Assembly (NCBI GenBank): GCA_023897205.1
Contig: JAHWDD010000015.1
Location: 1-47,539, forward strand
Source of the DNA: Exophiala sp. HKRS030
Taxonomy: Eukaryota > Ascomycota > Eurotiomycetes > Chaetothyriales > Herpotrichiellaceae
Direction of reading: 5' to 3'
DNA length: 47,539 nt
The first letter of the stretch is position 1, and every line of letters starts with the position of its first letter. A program made the position numbers and the translations under genes. Of the stretch, positions 1 to 11,290 are shown in pieces. The notes under the pieces are model-generated. The model was not told where the DNA came from. It worked only from the letters and a program-made list of their open reading frames with translations, and made no database searches.

Positions 1-432
1 TACGATTCGCTCCCGTAAGGTTATAAGTCGCTAAGGTTCTCCTTAGAAGAGGGTAGTATTATAGAGTAGTCTTAAGAAGTATAGTATAAACGAGGTACTA
101 ATAGCGAACTATCCTTAATCCTAAAATATAGGGGTAGGATAATAAACTAAGTTAACTATAAATTACTCCCCTATAAGGAATAACTCTTACTATATAATAA
201 TACTTACGATACGTCTTAGCTTAATATATTAATATATTAATATACTAATATACTACCTATATCGATATATTACTATATCTATATATTACTAGAGCCTTAT
301 TATATATTCTAGCCTTATTAGGTACCCTAGTATCTATACTAAGTCGTCGGGCTACCTTCCTCTTTCGGCTAGTATAATTAATTAGTAAAAAGAGATCCTT
401 TACGCTAGTTACTATATAGTCGACCCGTAATA
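1..432 (-). repeat. Solo or remnant LTR of the element C family, reverse orientation
   Basis: The reverse complement aligns along its whole length with the element C LTR at 40191-40627, including the outer end GTCGACCCGTAATA at 419-432 (former GTAACA end after RIP). About three bases of the other end lie before the window. The first ~155 bases are also shared with both LTRs of element B; the remaining part is shared only with element C. No internal sequence of element C follows, so it is a solo LTR or the edge of an element outside the window. A run of TAATATAT-like repeats lies at about 218-260. Confidence 0.8.
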
Positions 433-1285
433 TATAGTCTTTTAAATACTATTAATCTAAACCTATATAAGCTTAAGATATATACTCTAGAGTTAATACT
501 ATAATAAATTTAATAATATCTTAGTTTAAGCCTCTCGCCGTAAAGTATAGTAATATACTATATATCTTTAATTTATAACTCGGTACCTAGGGCCTATTAA
601 GTCGAGTAGACGTCTAGAATTAATATCTAGTAATATAGTTAATAAGCTCTTAATAAATAAAATTAACTAAATAACCTATATTTTAACGATCTAGCGAGAT
701 ATCTAAACGATTTCGTTAAGACTTCTTATAACTAAGAGTATAAGATATAACGAAAAACGAAGAGAAAAACCTAAGGATAAGAGCTAATATCGCCGTTACT
801 TCTATTACTACTAACTAGCCTATACCTTCTTACTAAAGACTATACTACCCTTCTAGTAGACTTTTCTATTTAACTAAAAGCTTAGTAATAAGACGACGAT
901 TATTTCTATATAAGGAACTATTATAATACCTTATATTAACTAATAATACTAATAATAACTATCTATTAAAAGCTATAGATATAGTGTATTATTACTACTC
1001 TAAAGTAGATCTACCTAAACCTAACTAGATTTAATTAGATTTAGGTAGACTTAACTAGACTTAACTAAATTTAAGTAAACTTAACTAGACTTAACTATAT
1101 ATAAGAGAATTTAACTAGATAAAAGAGAAAATAATAAGTACTTATAGTATATAGTAAAAGCGAGAGGAATACTTCTATTACTATAAGAGTAAAGGATTAC
1201 TCTATAACTATACGGGTTAGAGGAGATATACTAGGGTACCCTAGGCTCCCTAGGCTCGTATAGTATCTAGCGGTACGGTAGGCCT
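433..1285. other. RIP-mutated spacer without a recognised gene
   Basis: The stretch between the solo LTR and the first recognisable reverse transcriptase codons of element A. It is saturated with TpA and almost lacks CpA and TpG. I could not assign a reading frame. It may hold the missing 5' end of element A or an older repeat. Short degenerate tandem repeats at about 1016-1098 are listed separately. Confidence 0.5.
1016..1098. repeat. Degenerate tandem repeat, about 10 bp unit (ACTTAACTAG-like)
   Basis: Variants of ACTTAACTAG and ATTTAATTAG recur head to tail with a spacing near 10 bases. Differences between units are mostly C/T and G/A, as expected if RIP acted on an older tandem array. 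Confidence 0.6.
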
Positions 1286-3592
1286 ATAGAAATTTTATAG
1301 ATATTTAAAATATATATTATAGAATATATATTAAAAGAGAAGACCGCTAGAAGACTATATTTTATACGCGATATAAATACTTTAAGTATAAAGTTATATC
1401 GTTTAGGCTAACTAATACTCTAGTATTATTTTAGGGCCTTATTAATAAAGCGCTAAAAGGCCTTCTTAATATTACCTATATAGTATATATAAATAATATA
1501 CTTATCTTTAGTAACTTTAAGGAGAAGTATAAGACTTATATATATTAAGTACTTAAATAACTAAGAAAGTATAGCTTATATACTAAGATATCGAAATATA
1601 AGTTCTTAACTAAGGAGGTCGAGTTCTTAAGTTTTATCGTTATACCCGTAGGGGTAACGATAGACCTAAGTAAAGTAGTCGCTATTAATAAGTAGTCTAC
1701 TTCTATATCCTATCGCGATATTTAAGTATTCTTAGAATTTATAAACTTCTATTATAGATTTATCTAGTAATATTCTAAAATTACGGCCCTCTTAAGCGAT
1801 TTACTAAAGGATATATTAAAGGAGAAGAAGACCGAGCTATTTAAATAGACGGCTAAAGTAGAGTACGCTTTTCGAAAGCTAAAAGCTTACTTTAAGACTA
1901 CGCCGTTACTAGTATACTTCGACTCTAATCGAAGATACTAGATAGAGGTTAATATATTAGGAAGAGTAATAAGAGGTATACTAATCTAGGCTTTTAACGA
2001 TAAGTTATATACGAGGCGTACGTAATAGAAACCTATAGTATTTTACTTATGAAAGATAATTTCGGCGGAGCTAAACTATACTATAGGGAATACGAAAATA
2101 CTAGTAATAATCGAGATATTTAAGATATAGAGATATTATCTTAAGTTATCTATAACTAGTATACTAGTACTTACTAATTATAATATACTATAGAGCTTTA
2201 TAACTACTAAGGTATTAAATTAATAATAAATACGCTAGGCGGAAACGCTAGCTATATATAACTTTATAATTTAGTAGTATAAAGGAAGTAATAACTCTAT
2301 AAATAGGTTATCTAAGCGCCCTAACTATAAAATAGCTAATAGTTAGCTAGAAATAATTAATATTCTAGTAAGACTACTTAAGAAAAGACTCCTAAAGGAA
2401 GAAGCTAATAAAGAGTATACTAATTATATATACGACGCGAGAGGCGTCTTACTTAAGATAATAATTTAGTTAATAGTCTAGAATAGTAGAGATTCTACTA
2501 AGAGCGTATATAAGCAAGTATATATAATTAATTCTAGTATCGAGAAAGAAGTTATAAAGTAAGGGCCTAGTATACTAGAAGCTAGTATATTACTTATAAC
2601 TCGAGTACTTTAGCTATAGTCTTATAATAACTAGTATAAGAATACTAAATAGGAATTATATCTAAATAGAAAAGTTTTTATTAGAAAGTTCTAAGGACGC
2701 TAGAGTATAAACCTTAAGGGTATTATATAACGAGTAGATATTATATATATTCTATTAGACCTAGCTATTTAATAGGAAATACTATAAGTAAACTATAATA
2801 ATATATAGTAAGGAAGTTACTTTAGAAGAAGACGTATAAAATAATAAATAGGGAAGTACTACTAGTAGCTATAGTAGAGTTACGACGTAAACGTATATAT
2901 TATATCCTATAATATATATTAATAGATAAAAATCTCGAGATATAAGCTATATAGGAGCCTTACTCTACTACCTAAGCTCGAAGGACCGTAGTAGGATATA
3001 TCCTTAGACTTTATAATTAAGTTACCGCTATCGCTTTATAGGCGAGTCGCGTATAATACGATTCTAGTAGTAGTAGATAGGTTCTTAAAAATAGTAGTAT
3101 TTACCTTATATACGAGTATAGTTAACGCTCTTAAGTTAGCTTAGATATTACTAGATAAAGTAGTTATAAGGTTCGGAGCGCCTAAGTTAATAGTAAGTAA
3201 TAGAAGTATAACCTTTATATCCTTATATTAGAATACCTTTTATATATACCTTACGATATATAGGCTATTCTTAATAGCCTTCTACCCCTAAATAAATAAT
3301 TAAATAAAAAGAATAAACTAAATACTTAAGTACTACCTTAAATACTATATTAACTATTAGTAGAATAATTAGACTTAGCTACTCTTAAGCGCTAAGTATA
3401 TAATAAATAATATAGTTAGTACTATAATATCTAGGACGCCTTTTTAAGATATACTAGTATTCTAACTAATATTATATATAAATATAGTAAGAGACTTATA
3501 GAAGATTTACTAAAATAAAACTATAATAAAGGCCGCCGAGGCTCTATAGAAGAGTATTAAGTTAAGCTAACTAGCTTAAGAAGTAGCCTAAG
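1286..3592 (+). pseudogene. Element A: chromovirus pol, reverse transcriptase to integrase, RIP-destroyed
   Basis: A decayed Ty3/gypsy pol read on the + strand, starting inside reverse transcriptase. About 1290-1500 gives the fingers/palm region with small frame changes, followed by YINN at about 1486-1497 where the family has YxDD; both aspartates are mutated. RNase H and the integrase zinc region follow. The integrase core is at about 2995-3340, with a readable SILVVVDRF stretch and a former YHPQTDGQ block now reading YPQINN. Stops are TAA or TAG, at positions that are Gln or Trp in relatives. The frame runs into the AGAGA target site at 3593-3597 and resumes at 10800, so element B interrupts this gene. 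No gag or 5' LTR of A was found. It cannot make protein. Confidence 0.85.
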
Positions 3593-3597
3593 AGAGA
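3593..3597. repeat. Target-site duplication of element B, left copy (AGAGA)
   Basis: The five bases AGAGA directly before the element B LTR at 3598 are repeated directly after the other LTR at 10795-10799. Five bases is the usual duplication length for Ty3/gypsy integrases. Confidence 0.85.
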
Positions 3598-3961
3598 TAT
3601 TACGATTCGCTCCTATAAGGTTATAAGTCGCTAAGGTTCTCTTTAGAAGAGGGTAGTATTATAGAGTAGTCTTAAGAAGTATATAGTATAAACGAGGTAC
3701 TAATAGCGAACTATCTAGATCCTAAAATATAGGGGTAGAATAATAAACTAAGTTAACTATAGGGTAATACTATATAAAGACTATATATATATATTTACTA
3801 CTAGACTATAATATATAGTAGACTACTATTATAGTCTATAGTCCCCTATAGTCTACTCCTTAATTACGTAACTTAGCCTCGTTCTCTATTAGCTAACTTC
3901 CCCTTCTAGAACGAGTACCTTAGAATCCTTAGCGACCCTTTAAGTAACCTAGTTTATAATA
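3598..3961 (-). repeat. 3' LTR of element B
   Basis: Matches 10433-10794 from end to end. On the - strand it begins TATTAT (former TGTTAT) and ends CGTAATA (former GTAACA). It is preceded on that strand by a purine-rich tract (GGAAGGAGGGGAG) suitable for priming plus-strand DNA. The 3598-3755 part is also shared with the C-type LTRs; the rest is specific to B. Confidence 0.9.
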
Positions 3962-3985
3962 TTACTCCCCTCCTTCCTTAGTCGT
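3962..3985 (-). other. Polypurine tract of element B
   Basis: On the - strand this reads as a run of A and G (AAGGAAGGAGGGGAG) ending at the LTR start. This is the normal position and composition of a plus-strand priming site in LTR retroelements. Confidence 0.7.
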
Positions 3986-4064
3986 TATCCTTAATATACT
4001 TAAGGTACGCGTCTCCTCCCTCTATTTTAGTCCTTTCTTCCTCTTATTATAGCTAACTATATCT

Positions 4065-4560
4065 CCTAAGGCCCTCTTATCTAAATCCGATTACCTAAAA
4101 TATCTCGCCTCGAAAATTAAACTTCTAGGTTACGAAACTATAGCCCCTTATCCTTAGTATATAAAAGCTAATAAGATCTACGTAGTCCGTAAAGGGTATT
4201 CGCGCTATTCTATCTATATACGAAAGAATATCGCCTATAGTAGTATATTTTCTAATATCGAATTTAGTTATTTAGAAAATAAGAAACGAGAGCTTCGTAA
4301 AAAGAATAAAAAATTACGGTAAGAGCTCGCGTCTCTCGCCCGTCGGATTCTCGCCGCTTAGGCCGAATAATCGAAGGTAGAATCGTAACTTAAGTAGATA
4401 ACTCGTAAGTAGAGCGAAATAGTAGACCGTAAAGCCCGCCTTCTAGACGAGTTAGTTAAAGATAGTATAGAGGATTTTAATTTCGCGGTAATAACCGATA
4501 ACTTTTCTTTATTTAACCCCTCCTAGCTTAGTCCTAACCTCGGCGGTACTAGTTAATTAG
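4065..4560 (+). pseudogene. Antisense ORF of element B: Cys-rich, coiled-coil protein remnant
   Basis: A + strand frame opposite to the direction of element B, between the end of pol and the 3' LTR. The first part has CxxC-like spacings in which Cys codons are now Tyr (readable YSIYIRKN block). A heptad-like Lys/Glu/Leu/Arg stretch follows (about 4270-4460, for example KKRELRKKNKKLR), then an acidic end (DELVKDSIEDF). Most in-frame stops are TAG or TAA, as expected from mutated CAG and CAA codons. Element C has a counterpart in the same place and orientation (46600-47090 on the - strand) with the same Cys-rich plus coiled-coil plan. The function is unknown to me; a nucleic-acid-binding accessory protein is only a guess. 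Edges are approximate. Confidence 0.6.
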
Positions 4561-7500
4561 TATTTAGGTAAGGTACTCCTTTAGTTCCTATATATTTTTT
4601 AAATAATTATACCCTAATTATTTAACTAGATAGTATTTTTTACCGTTAATAGGTTAATAGTCTAGAATATTCTTAATCTTATATTTTAGTTCTTATATTT
4701 CTTCGTTAATTTTTACTAGTTCTAGTCTAGTATTCTTAAAAGCTTTCTTTAATAGTAACTTATAGAATATACTATAAATTTTTATTATTTTTAATAGTTC
4801 TAGTTTAAACGTTACTAGTCCTTTCTTTTTCTTAATTTTATATAGTCCTAATTTAGTATAGTTAAGTTTATCGCTTAGTCGTTTTATTTTTATATTTTTT
4901 CTAAGTAAGTATACTACCTCCCCCTCCTTAAAGTCTAGTCCCTTAGACCTTCTCCTATTTACTATTTTTATTATTTTCTTCGCTATTTCTATAATTCTTT
5001 CTAATAGCTTCTTATATAGTTCTTTAATCTTATCGACTATTATTTATACTTTCTTTACTATAGGTTTTAATTCTCTTTTTTATCTCTTAATATTCGGGTA
5101 AATACCGTAATTCGTATAAAACGATAATATTTTTATAATAGCTATACTATTATTAAACGCGAACTAGGCTACTAGTAGTAATTATATTTAGTTATTTTAT
5201 TCTTAATTAATATATACTCTAAGATATTATTCTAGTATTTAGTTTATTCTCTTCGTTTACTCGTCTAACTATAAGTAATATACTATTAATAGCTTCTAAT
5301 ACGTACCTATTAGGTCTATTAGTAATTACTAAAATCGTAACGTAAATAATTTATCTTAATCTAAACGTATTTCTCTTAGTACTCTATAATTTAATATTAT
5401 ATTCTTATATAGTATATATACTAGGTCCTCTACTATCGATACCTCTTTATATAATATAAAATAGGCGTATTTAGTAAGGATATCGTTAATAACTAAGATA
5501 CTATTATAAGTTACTCCTATTATAGGTTTCTTAGATTTTAGTAGTTTAACGATAAAGTCTAAGGCTATTATACTCTATACCTCTTCTAGTATTATAGATA
5601 TTTATAATAGTCTATATAGCTTATATCTCGCGTATTTTATCTTATAGTATATATTATAATCCTTAATATATTCTATTATATCTTTTCTAAGTTCTTTCTA
5701 GGTATAATCTCTCGTAACTAGTTTAATAGTTTTTTTTATCCCTAAATATTCTACTATCTTATTATCGTATCTTATTCTAATAACCTCTTATTTCTATTCT
5801 TAAGTTAGTTTAATATCTATCGTTATAAGTTATTATACTTATAGTTTAATATAAGATAAGGACTCGTTACTATTAATCCTTAAGATTACTACTAGCTTAG
5901 ATTATATATCTTTTATATAGTCTATTCTTCGACTTAATATATTCGCGACTATATTTTCTTTTCCTTATATATAGTATATCTTAAAGTTATATAGTACTAA
6001 TATTTTAGCCTACTATACCTATCTTCTATTAAGTTATTTTATTATTATCTAATAAAGAAGGTTCTTATAGTCTATATAAATCTATACTTAATATTTTATA
6101 CCTTTAAGATATACTTTCTACTCTCTAAGTACCTTAACTACTATAAGTAATTCTTTATCGTAGATATTATAATTTAACTCTAGTAGTATTATCTTCCTAG
6201 AATAGTATACTATCGTCCTAATTCTTCTATTAGAGTATTTCTATATAAGGCGAGCCCGATAGCGCCATTTAATATATCTATTTTTATCTTCGAGAGTAGT
6301 TTCGGGTTATATATCGCGAGTACTAGTATAGTTATTATAGCTAATTTAAGTTTCTTAAACACTTCTTTATACTTATCTATAAACCTAATTCGTTATTCCT
6401 TATAGTTCTCTTTCTTTATAAGGTTAGTAAGTAGCGCCGCTATTTTAGAGAAATCTTTAATAAACTTACGAATATAATTTATAAGTCTAATAAAGGCTTA
6501 TACTTCCGTAATAGTAGTTAGTTTTAGCTACTCCTATATTAGCTTTATTTTATCGAGATCTACCTTAATTCTATTATTAGAAATAATATATTTAAGGAAC
6601 TTAATTTATTATTAATAAAACTCGTACTTACTAAATTTTAAGGAAAATTCCTTTTCTTTAAGTTTTACTAATACCTTATATACGTACTAGATATACTCCT
6701 TATATATCTTCGAGAATATTAATATATTATTAAGATATACTATTATAAAGTCGTCTAGATATTCTTAAATCGTATTATTAATAAGCTTCTAAAAGGTTAC
6801 TAGAGTATTAGTTAATTCGAATAGTATAACTAAATACTTAAATAGTCTAAATTATATCTTAAAGGCCGTATACTTCTTATAGCCTAGCTTTATTTATACT
6901 CGATAGTAGGTATCTTATATATTAAGTACCGTAAAGTATCTTATACCTAATAATCTATCCTATAATTTATTAATATATAATAGAGAATATTAATTTTTAA
7001 TCGTCCTAAAGTTTAATAGTCTAAAATTAATATATACTCGAAGCTCTCTACTTTTCTTCTTTATAAATACTACTTTATAAGTAGTATTAGATTTCGATAG
7101 TCTAATAAAACTTTTCTTTAAATACTTCTATATATAATTTCGTAAATAGTTCTTCTCTATCTTTAAGAACCTAGATAAGTAGCTTAAGTAATTCGGCTCT
7201 AGTTCTAGTATAAGTATAATCTTATAGTCTTATAGTTTATACTCTAGTAACGCTACTTTACTCTCTTTCTTTATAAAGAGATTAGTAAAGTCTTTATATT
7301 CTAGTAGAATTATCTATTCTATATAAATAATAGTAGTATACTAAGGGCGAATCTAGATCTCGTATATCTACTCTATTTCTCTACTCCCTCTTTTATAACT
7401 ATAATTTAGAAAGATAATACTATATTACTTTTAATTAATTCTTAAGTTATACTCTCTTAACTACTTTATTTCTAGGATAAAATTAAACTTAATTAGCGAA

Positions 7501-9420
7501 ATATTTAATATAATCTTTTTCTAGTATCCTCCTATTTCTATAGATATTTATTATATCTCTTTTCGTATTTATTTATTATTATATTTTATCGGTTTTCTAT
7601 TAGCTATATTAAGTTAGTATAGATCTTCCTTATTCCGTTAGTATTCTTTAAATTATTCCGCTATATATATTAATATATAGTTCTAATTAGCTCCTAAGTC
7701 TATTATAGTATTAGCTTTCTTATTACTAATAATAGTCTTAAAGACTAGCGATCTTAGTTATATTATATCTATTACTAATAGGCTATTTTATACTCTTTCT
7801 CTTTATTAAGTAAGCCTTTACCTAATAAGGGCTACTTTTAGTTATTTTTTAGTACGTCTCTTATTATTAGATTAGTCTTTTCGAAAACTATAAGAATAAT
7901 TAAATCCGGTATCTTAATAGGAAAGTTATTTAAAGGTCCTTTATATAAATAAATATAATCTATATATTTATAATTATTATCCTTATAGAATAGTATTCTA
8001 ACTAGTATTTCGGTTAGCTTTTATTCTACCCTAGAGTTAAATATAAAATATAAATATTATATTCTTAGGTAATTATCTCTCGTATAAAGTTTATAGTTCT
8101 AATATTAGGTTCGTATAGAGATTATAGTTCGTAATACCTTATTAACGATAAACTTAATTTCTTCTTTCGAATTCTCCTTATCTTTAATTATCTCTATCTA
8201 TTCGCTATAGGGTATTAGTTTTTATTATTCTATTAGTATAAGATCTTAGACTTTATTCTATTCCTTATCGTTATTAAATTTAAGTACTTTAATAAACTCC
8301 TTTCTTATTAGTAGTTTATTACTAATAGGTTCTAGGTAGTATATTCTTTATCTAATTATATTATATATATACTTTAGGCCTCTCTCTTTATAGGTACCTT
8401 TTATATATTTATTAAGTCTAATTATTCTATAGATATAATTTAGCTATAAATTAATAGTTAGGTTAAAGTATATCTCCTTAATATTTATATCTTCTTAATA
8501 GAAGTAAGTCTAAATATATAACGTATCGTTAGTCTCTTTATATATACGGTAGTATACCTTAATTTCTTCTTCGTCTATAGAGTCTCCCTCTATAATAGGT
8601 ATCTCTATATAGCTTCTATCTATTAGATATATATATAGTAGTTCTTTAGAATATTTATAATACCTCTAGAAGGTTATTTCTTATTCCTTCTATTAGCGTC
8701 GTCCTTATCTTAAGTCGTATTTATAATATATTTATAGATAGAAGTATAGGATTTAATAGTAGGTCTACTTCTAAAAGTATATTATTACTTTTATATAAGT
8801 ATTTCTCGCTTCTAGAATCTTATATTCCTTTTTTAAGAATAGTACCTTAGTATAGTTCTTGCCTTTTATACCGTATATATATAATAGTAGGTCCTCGTAC
8901 TCCTAATATCTTACTAGGATAATTATTCTCGTTCTACTCTATTCTTTCCCGTAGGAATTAAAAAGCGTATAGTTACCTTTATACTCTTCTTTCTCTAGTT
9001 TCTATTCTAGAATCTCGATCTAGTATTTTATCTATATTATCGTTATATCTCCTATATAATATATAATATAGTATTTATCTATATATAGTATTTCTTTTAC
9101 TTCTATAACTAGGATATTATTAAGCGTATATTCTGTACTAGATTCTAAGTCTAAATCTAGGGCCTATACCTTTTCTTTTTAGTCTCGTTTCTTATTTCGT
9201 TACTTTCTCGATTATTACGGAAACTATTTCGAGCTATCCTTTTTACTATAGTATATATAATAGTTATTATTATAGTACGCGATCTATAAAAGTAGTCCGT
9301 AAGTATATTCTTCTTTTATTATCCCCTATAGTACGGGGTTATAAGCGTTCTCCTAGTTACTCTAAGTCCTTTTTAACTCCTTCTATACTTTCTCTCCCTA
9401 GCTAGCTTCCCTACTATTCT
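4561..9420 (-). pseudogene. Element B pol (protease, RT, RNase H, integrase, chromodomain), RIP-destroyed
   Basis: On the - strand the frame can be followed despite many stops. Reverse transcriptase shows DDFIIVYLNNILIFSK at about 6705-6755; the catalytic YLDD now reads YLNN. The chromodomain is at about 4590-4700 (readable YLVK, then LGYNYL, then ELKEYL). The second Trp of the chromodomain aromatic cage is now a TAG. Gene order and chromodomain match the element C pol, which is its closest relative in the window. It is not functional. Confidence 0.85.
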
Positions 9421-10340
9421 AAGGGCTAGAGAGTTCTTTCTTTATTAAAGTATTAGCCTTTTTTCCTTTAATACTCGCTAATTATTCTATTACGTATAGT
9501 CCTTAAGCCTTTATACTATATTCTCGAGCTTAGTATTCGGAATTTCTATAATTATAGTATAGGTTTTCTCTCTTCCTCTATTCCTTCTTATAATTAGATA
9601 GTCCTTTATAGAAGTTATGTTATTTACCCTTAAAGGGTTTACTATATTCTATATTATTAAGGTCTATAGGGTTACTATAGGATTATTAGTAGCTATTTTT
9701 CTTAAAGAATCTACCTATCGTCTTTCCTTAGTATCCTTTACTCTCTAATTATCTCTTATATAACTAGTTATTAATTTTAATAAATTTATTTATTAATTCT
9801 TTATATATTATCGATCTATTAGATTCTAGTTCTTACTTAATTAATTCTTTTAGCTCTATATAGTAGACTATTATATAAGCGTTATTATTCTAGTCGAGCT
9901 TATTTTATAATCTCTTAAATAATATATAGTATTAGACCGCGAATTAGGTTTATTTAATTTAATAAATTTACTAAGCCGCTAATTACTTCTCTTCTAGGGT
10001 TCCGAAGATTTACTTAATTCTTTCTATAAATACCGAGAAGTTATCGAAGATATTCCGTATTTCTTAGTTATACTCTTCTTCTATATACGTAAGGTAGTCT
10101 ATTATAATAGGTTCGAATTAGTAAAAAGCTAAGTCCCTTATATTAATTTCTATAAATAGTACTTTATTCGCGTATATTTAATAGCGAGTCGAATTTAACC
10201 TAAATATAGCGATTAGTTATACTATAAATATACCTAGCTTTACTCTATTCCTATAATAGGGTTCGATCTTAGGTATATCCTTACTACGGTCTACTACTTA
10301 ACGAATTATAAGTTACCCCGTAATAGTAGTTAGTATATAG
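9421..10340 (-). pseudogene. Element B gag with CCHC zinc knuckle, RIP-destroyed
   Basis: The - strand frame near 9530 reads LYYNYRNSEY-AREYS. This is the outline of a CCHC knuckle with Cys changed to Tyr and Gly to Ser or Glu. Upstream sequence matches the gag of element C. In a Ty3/gypsy element this would be the nucleocapsid end of the structural polyprotein. It is not functional. Confidence 0.78.
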
Positions 10341-10432
10341 AATTAAATTAATTCGATAGGTAATAGTAATCGTACTAGTTACTTAGAGGAAGATATCGTA
10401 TCGATACTCCGTTAAGGATAGTAGTTAAAGTA

Positions 10433-10794
10433 TTATAATTCGCTCCCGTAAGGTTATAAGTCGCTAAGGTTCTCCTTAGAAGAGGGTAGTATTATAGAGT
10501 AGTCTTAAGAAGTATATAGTATAAATAAGGTGCTAATAGCGAACTATCTAGATCCTAAAACGTAAGGGTAGGATAATAAACTAAGTTAACTATAGAGTAA
10601 TACTATATAAAGACTATATATATATATTTACTACTAGACTATAATATATAGTAAACTACTATTATAGTCTATAGTCCCCTATAGTCTACCCCTTAATTAC
10701 GTAACTTAGCCTCGTTCTCTATCGGCTAACTTCCCCTCCTAGAACGGGTACCTTAGAACCCTTAGCGACCCTTTAAGTAACCTAGTTTATAATA
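10433..10794 (-). repeat. 5' LTR of element B
   Basis: Near-identical to 3598-3961. On the - strand it begins at 10794 with TATTAT and ends at 10433 with ATAATA, after which the internal sequence CTTTAACTACTATCC begins. The same internal start follows the LTR of element C at 40628. It is flanked on the right by the AGAGA duplication. Confidence 0.9.
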
Positions 10795-10799
10795 AGAGA
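10795..10799. repeat. Target-site duplication of element B, right copy (AGAGA)
   Basis: Pairs with AGAGA at 3593-3597. Joining the two sides at this site restores a continuous integrase frame of element A. Confidence 0.85.
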
Positions 10800-11290
10800 A
10801 TAACTCGATACTATAATAAAAAGTATAAGGATATATCTTTTAATATTAATAATAAGATTATATTAGCGTTAAAGAATATTTATATACTACGCGTAAGTAA
10901 GAAGCTTAGTAATAAATTTCTAGAACTTTTTAAGATTTTAAAAAAGATTAGTTAAAATATCTATAGGCTAGAACTTCTAAAGAAGTATAGAAGACTTTAC
11001 GATATATTTTATATCTTACTCCTTAAACTATATTACGCGTAAGAAGAAAAGGTAATACCTAAGCCTATTAATATAAATAATAAGAAGAAATAGAAGATAG
11101 AGAAGATTTTAGACTAAAGATAAAAGGGCTAAAGTAAGGAGTACTATATTTACTAGAAAGGATTTTTAAAGGCTTATAACTTCTAGAAGCCGAAAGGTTA
11201 CTTAATATATATATAAGAAGCGATTATAAAGTTTATACGAGTAAAAAGTTAAGGAAGATAATTATATTATTTATCTTTTAGAGATAGCTA
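10800..11290 (+). pseudogene. Element A: integrase C-terminus and chromodomain, continued after element B
   Basis: The + strand frame continues that of 1286-3592. It reads RYYNKKYKDISF, then NKFLELFKILKKIS, then YRLELLKKYRRLYDIFY, which is the usual integrase C-terminal region before the chromodomain. The chromodomain follows at about 11085-11220 (KIEKILD, KEYYIY-KGF and FLKAYNF blocks) with Trp and Gln codons turned to TAG. Element A is therefore also a chromovirus, but its sequence differs clearly from B and C. Its 3' LTR was not found. Confidence 0.8.

Larger units (their letters stand above)
3598..10794 (-). mobile_element. Element B: complete chromodomain Ty3/gypsy retrotransposon, RIP-destroyed
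   Basis: About 7.2 kb, bounded by LTRs at 3598-3961 and 10433-10794 and by AGAGA target duplications. Read on the - strand the order is 5' LTR (10433-10794), gag with a CCHC knuckle near 9530, pol (protease, reverse transcriptase with YLNN near 6730, integrase, chromodomain near 4600-4700), a purine-rich tract at 3962-3985, and the 3' LTR. An additional ORF lies on the opposite strand between pol and the 3' LTR. The element is inserted in the integrase gene of element A. Its first internal bases (10200-10432) match those of element C (40628-40860, reverse complement), so B and C are close relatives. CpA and TpG are nearly absent throughout, so no ATG and no functional protein remain. Confidence 0.92.
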
